64,000 nucleotides of DNA, taken from NCBI GenBank assembly GCA_015680685.1, contig MNCI01008292.1, positions 1-64,000 of the forward strand, read 5' to 3'. The DNA comes from Gnetum montanum (lineage: Eukaryota > Streptophyta > Gnetopsida > Gnetales > Gnetaceae). Shown here one piece after another: positions 60,484 through 64,000 of the stretch. Position 1 is the stretch's first letter. The number at the start of each line of letters is the position of its first letter. The notes below the pieces were generated by a model. That model ran no database searches and was not told where the DNA came from. It saw only the letters and a list, made by a program, of their open reading frames with translations. A program made the translations under genes and the position numbers.

Positions 60484-60950
60484 CATAACAAAATATCCCC
60501 ATTAACCAATACTTTGGATTTCAAATGTCTTTGGATTTATGATTTTAAAAAAAACATTTTGGGTTCCACAAAACTAATATATTTTTTAGGTTTGGGTTTC
60601 ATTGAATTTATTTTTAAATTTAGAAAAACTCATAACAAAATGTCTTCATTAACCAATACTCTGGGTTTCAAATGTCTTAGGGTTTATGGTTAAAAAAAAT
60701 TTGGGTTTCATACAACTAATATTATTTTAAGGTTTGGGTTACACTGAATTTATTTTTAAATTTAAGAAAACTCATAACAAAATATCCCATAAACCAATAC
60801 TTTGGATTTGAAATATCTTTGGGTTTAGATTTAAAAAAAAAACATTTTGGATTCCACACAACTAATTTTTTTAGGTTTGGGTTTCATTGAAAATATTTAA
60901 AAATTTAAAAAAAAAACTCATAACAAAATACCACTCCTACCTTTGTACAA
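60484..60950. repeat. 145-bp tandem repeat, three units plus a partial
   Basis: Units begin CATAACAAAATrTC at 60484, 60631, 60773 and 60919 (periods 147, 142, 146). Each has ACCAATACT, TTTGGGTTyCA and A-rich tracts. Similarity between units is high, so this array is younger than the 185-bp one. No coding sense seen. 60951-61138 is AT-rich with nothing recognised. Confidence 0.9.
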
Positions 60951-61138
60951 AAATCATAACAAGCATACTTCTATTTCAATTGCTAACTAAAATAGTATTT
61001 AGCAATCAAATTTGGATGAAAAAATAGAATTTTACATCCAACTACCTATTTTGAAAAAAGAAAGAAAAAATTTAAAATAAAAAATAAAGAGATTTTCTAA
61101 CAAGAAATGCACCTTGTAACTTAGGTAGATTGTCACCT

Positions 61139-61550
61139 AGGTAGCTTAATTTAGCTTAATTTATTAAAAAATTAAAGGAAATTATATAAAACATTAAATA
61201 CATAAACAAACGATTAATTTATTTCAAGCTACTACAAGGTTTATTAGAAAGCACATCTTTATTGCCGCACACACTACTGTGCTCAGGTACAACAATGCTT
61301 GAATAAAGATTAGCACACTCTTTGACTCCTACCATCGGCACTTATAAAAAATATTTTAACTTTTAAATGACAAAATTATCAGAGCTCAGCTACAACTATG
61401 ACAAGATATGCCATAAACATGGTGGGTAAGCCCATATTTATAGGCAAAAACAAACACTACATCGACGAGGCCATGTTAACACATCAAATCATGCATCAAC
61501 AGGACTTAGTTGATAGGGCCCAATCAACACACCCAATTTATGATTCATCA
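61139..61550 (-). repeat. Remnant of element E 5' LTR
   Basis: Aligns with 42708-43116 of the E 3' LTR and ends ATTCATCA, followed by AGATT. The other half of the LTR is missing on the left. It proves that E once spanned this whole interval. Confidence 0.88.
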
Positions 61551-62328
61551 AGATTCAACCTAGTCATAAGATTATCTCATCCCTACTCAACCAATAAGGT
61601 TCATTTTTATGAGATTCATACAAAAATCAATATTTGAGGGATAATTTTATGATTTCTTTCTTATCCTTAATACCTAGGTTATAATCTTGCTATGAGAGGG
61701 TAAGACTATATCATACTTACCAAATCATAATGTAAAAGTATTATGTTTTGCATTTAAGGGTTGGATATCATTTATAATTATCAGAGTCATCCAGAAGTCA
61801 TCATTTTGTCTATGTATTAGCCTAGGAATGTCAATTTGGAAAAATAAGTTATCTTGCTCCTTTAATATCTTGGAAATTAAAATTTATTTTCAAACCCTAA
61901 AACCATATCCAACTTGTTGTACTTGTTGAGATGATTCCAATGGTACAAATTTCATTCCAATTGAACTTACAAATTGTGAGATATCAATGTTTAAAGTTTT
62001 TTGTTATGCATGTCCAAATAAAATAATGATCACAAGTTTTGAAAATGAGAGGTTGCAAGTTCGAATCACAACCCCAAAGTGATATATATATAAAGGGCCA
62101 TGCAGGCCCCCACAAGAAGTTACACAAGCTGAGCAATGAGTCATGGTAGCCCTGCAAAGGGCCCCATAGTGGACCACCTAGGCCTCATGGGTCCTATAGA
62201 AAAACTAGCTCTTAGATCTTGGAGCCAAAGGTTCCATAGCACTATAGGAGGAAACTAGAGGAGCATGTGGCTTCACTACCTCCATACCCACATTAGCATC
62301 AACAACAACAATAATTGGTGACCATGCC
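61551..62328 (+). other. D2 leader, second part
   Basis: Continues the D2 leader after the E insertion. It aligns with the reverse complement of 16661-17280 and reaches the GC-rich block (62090-62328: ATGCAGGCCCCC, CCCTGCAAAGGGCCCC). Non-coding as far as seen. Confidence 0.8.
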
Positions 62329-62773
62329 TGATGAGCGACAAGGTATTCCTACACTCAACCATACAAATACAAGCATCCACACATGATCCTGTCGAATTCC
62401 AAGGACTAAGTGCCTATGTGCCTTTGTGGAACAAGGACGGGTTGGTTAATCATTATCTTTCCAAGCTTACTTGTATGTCACGATTGTATGGTTAAGTAAA
62501 CTTGAGGCATATGATTTTTATAGCTTTTATGTTTTTATGTCCTATGCTAATAGGGAAGCAGAGAGATAACTAAGTGACTAATTTAACTTAACTACTCATT
62601 AAATAGGATTTAATTAATCCTAACACTAGTATCCGTTTTCACTTGTTGTGCACATCTTGAACCAATGCAACACTACTAAGATTACCAAACGCTAATCGTT
62701 ACTAGGTTACCAAGTGTTACACACATGCTCGAAGTGATCGTACTGATGTATTTACCTAGGAGAGTTGTAGGGG

Positions 62774-62805
<32 letters not shown>

Positions 62806-63187
62806 AACATTAATTAACTAAGAAAGAATTTAATAACAGTAATTAACATTAACTAATCTATTCTAGATGCTGCAAGGTTTATCATAAAGTTCATCTTTAT
62901 TGTCGTCTGTAAGGTGTGCTCAGGTACACAATGCTCAAATAAAGATCCGTTCACTTTATGACTCCTATTGCAGGCACATAGAAATAATTCCAACTCTAGG
63001 ATGGAGAAAAGGTAATAGTTCGGCTAAGGGTCTAACTATCTAATGCAAAACCAAGTGCGCCTGCCTCTTATTTATAGGTAAGGAAGCATGTCCCGATATC
63101 AGGTATTCGACATCGCATGGTAGGCTCTGATATCGTGGACTTGATATCATGGATGCAATATCGTGGTCCCAATATCACAGTTCATCA
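62329..63187 (-). repeat. Element I 3' LTR
   Basis: 859 bp, TGATGAG...GTTCATCA. TATA complement TATTTATA at 63069-63076. A GA microsatellite at 62774-62801 is not present in the B LTRs. Between TATA and the LTR end lie about six GATATC-like motifs (63089-63180). Confidence 0.88.
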
Positions 63188-64000
63188 TACCCCCACGACT
63201 GAATGAAAACTCATCCTCGAGTTCCTTACAAAATATTGGGAAGGTATGGGATTATTAACTAATTGAAAACTGATGGTACAATGGGATGAAAGACTCAACA
63301 TGGCCAGTGAACAGATCAATAAGCATATTAAAACATTACTGTTCATGACCATTATGGTGAACACTCGTACATAAATGACATCCAAGCCTTTATTTGGCAA
63401 CTTGGAGAGAAAGAGATAGGAAAATAGGATGAAGCGTGTTGCCACCAATGCCAAGATTGTGCCTTCCATTGTTTATCCATAGCCGTGCCACCAAACTTGA
63501 TCCTTTCATAAACATTCCAGTTCTAGACCATCCTAAGTGCTTCCTCCAAGCTAAGTCCATTGTTTGTATGATTTCCATCTACACACACAACACAGTCACA
63601 AATGAGCAAGGGTAGATGAACCACAATGCAATTGACACCTTGCCTCAATATGAAGCACATTGGCTAAGTTGTGGTTATGGCAGAAACTGGTTCAAGGATT
63701 TATCACGGGTGACTACCCAAGGTGTAGGGGTTAGGCAAATAGTAGAATGGAAAAAATTGAAAATTTGTGCCAGGGCCCCCATGACTAAGAGCGAACCCCT
63801 GGTAGCTATAAGATGGAAAAATATGAGGAACAAGAAAGATGGGAAAAATAACAACAGCAATGCCAATAAAATGGATGTCATGGATGGGGATGAAACAAGG
63901 GATGATTAATTGCAGAAAAATTTTAAGGAAAAGAAGTTAACAATTGCACCAAAAAGAATGCTAGTGGGTCCTCCCCAAAGCAAGCTCATGTCGTTTATTC
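63188..64000 (-). pseudogene. Element I 3' region with third-ORF tail
   Basis: Homologous to B 18247-19030. The tail block MDKQWKAQSWHWWQ is at about 63430-63475. The rest (63640-64000) is the conserved non-coding region with ATGACTAAGAGCGAAC and GTGGGTCCTCCCC. Open frames of 60-97 codons here on both strands overlap each other and have no family match. Confidence 0.5.

Larger units (their letters stand above)
42250..61550 (-). mobile_element. Element E: Athila-type element with pol and third ORF, split by H
   Basis: 3' LTR 42250-43116, third ORF, gap, integrase, RNase H, RT, protease and part of gag up to 52141. Then foreign DNA (H) follows, and finally a 412-bp remnant of the 5' LTR (61139-61550). 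The target duplication is GGATT (42245-42249) and AGATT (61551-61555), one transition apart. The first half of gag, the PBS and about half of the 5' LTR are missing. Confidence 0.85.
41194..62328 (+). mobile_element. Element D2: second D-family copy, interrupted twice
   Basis: 5' LTR 41194-41767, PBS 41770-41780, leader 41781-42249 and 61551-62328. E, with H inside it, is inserted between the leader parts, and I is inserted at 62329. Joining 42249 to 61551 restores alignment with the D leader. Whether D2 also carries the exonuclease fragment cannot be seen, because that part would lie beyond I and the window end. Confidence 0.8.
62329..64000 (-). mobile_element. Element I: Athila-type element, right part outside window
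   Basis: 3' LTR 62329-63187, PPT complement TACCCCCACGAC at 63188, then the same 3' region as in B. The rest lies beyond 64000. It is closer to B than to E by LTR and PPT sequence. It is inserted into the D2 leader. Confidence 0.85.

Overview
This 64-kb window is plant nuclear DNA made almost entirely of old, nested LTR retrotransposons. No intact host gene, rRNA or tRNA gene is visible. The base composition is AT-rich (judged by eye). In-frame stops are largely TAG or TGA where the family has Gln or Arg, which points to long decay of methylated cytosine. Dense nesting, long decayed Ty3/Gypsy copies and scaffold gaps suggest a large-genome seed plant. A gymnosperm is my guess, but nothing here fixes the species.

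Layout. 1-6906: minus-strand Athila-type element A, cut by the window edge. 6957-28164: plus-strand chromodomain Gypsy element G1 (5' LTR, protease, RT, RNase H, integrase, chromodomain, PPT, part of the 3' LTR). Its 5' LTR holds a solo Athila-type LTR (8018-8914). Between chromodomain and PPT, G1 is split by minus-strand element D (12970-25344). D has LTRs, a Met-tRNA PBS and a PPT but no recognisable gag or pol. It carries a decayed CCR4/nocturnin-type exonuclease domain instead. D's leader is split by a minus-strand Athila-type element without pol, B (17492-24337), which is flanked by a 201-bp direct duplication. Inside the G1 3' LTR sits F (28165-34059), a plus-strand Athila-type element with gag and no pol. 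34250-37780 is a decayed plus-strand chromovirus pol (J), and 37781-41193 is mostly unassigned. From 41194, D2, a second member of the D family, is split by E (42250-61550), a minus-strand Athila-type element with pol and a third ORF. The gag end of E is replaced by H, a minus-strand Tat/Ogre-like element, with a degenerate array of about 185-bp units. D2 resumes at 61551 and is hit again at 62329 by Athila-type element I, which runs off the window.

The nesting gives a relative order. G1 is older than D, which is older than B. G1 is older than F and older than the solo LTR. D2 is older than E and I, and E is older than H. No element looks autonomous now. B and F keep PBS, PPT, LTRs and gag, so they may have moved with pol from relatives such as A or E.

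The most interesting points are the captured exonuclease domain in D, the 201-bp duplication around B, the roughly 185-bp dyad-bearing array, the repeated loss of pol from Athila-type elements, and two large sequencing gaps at the same place in two related elements.
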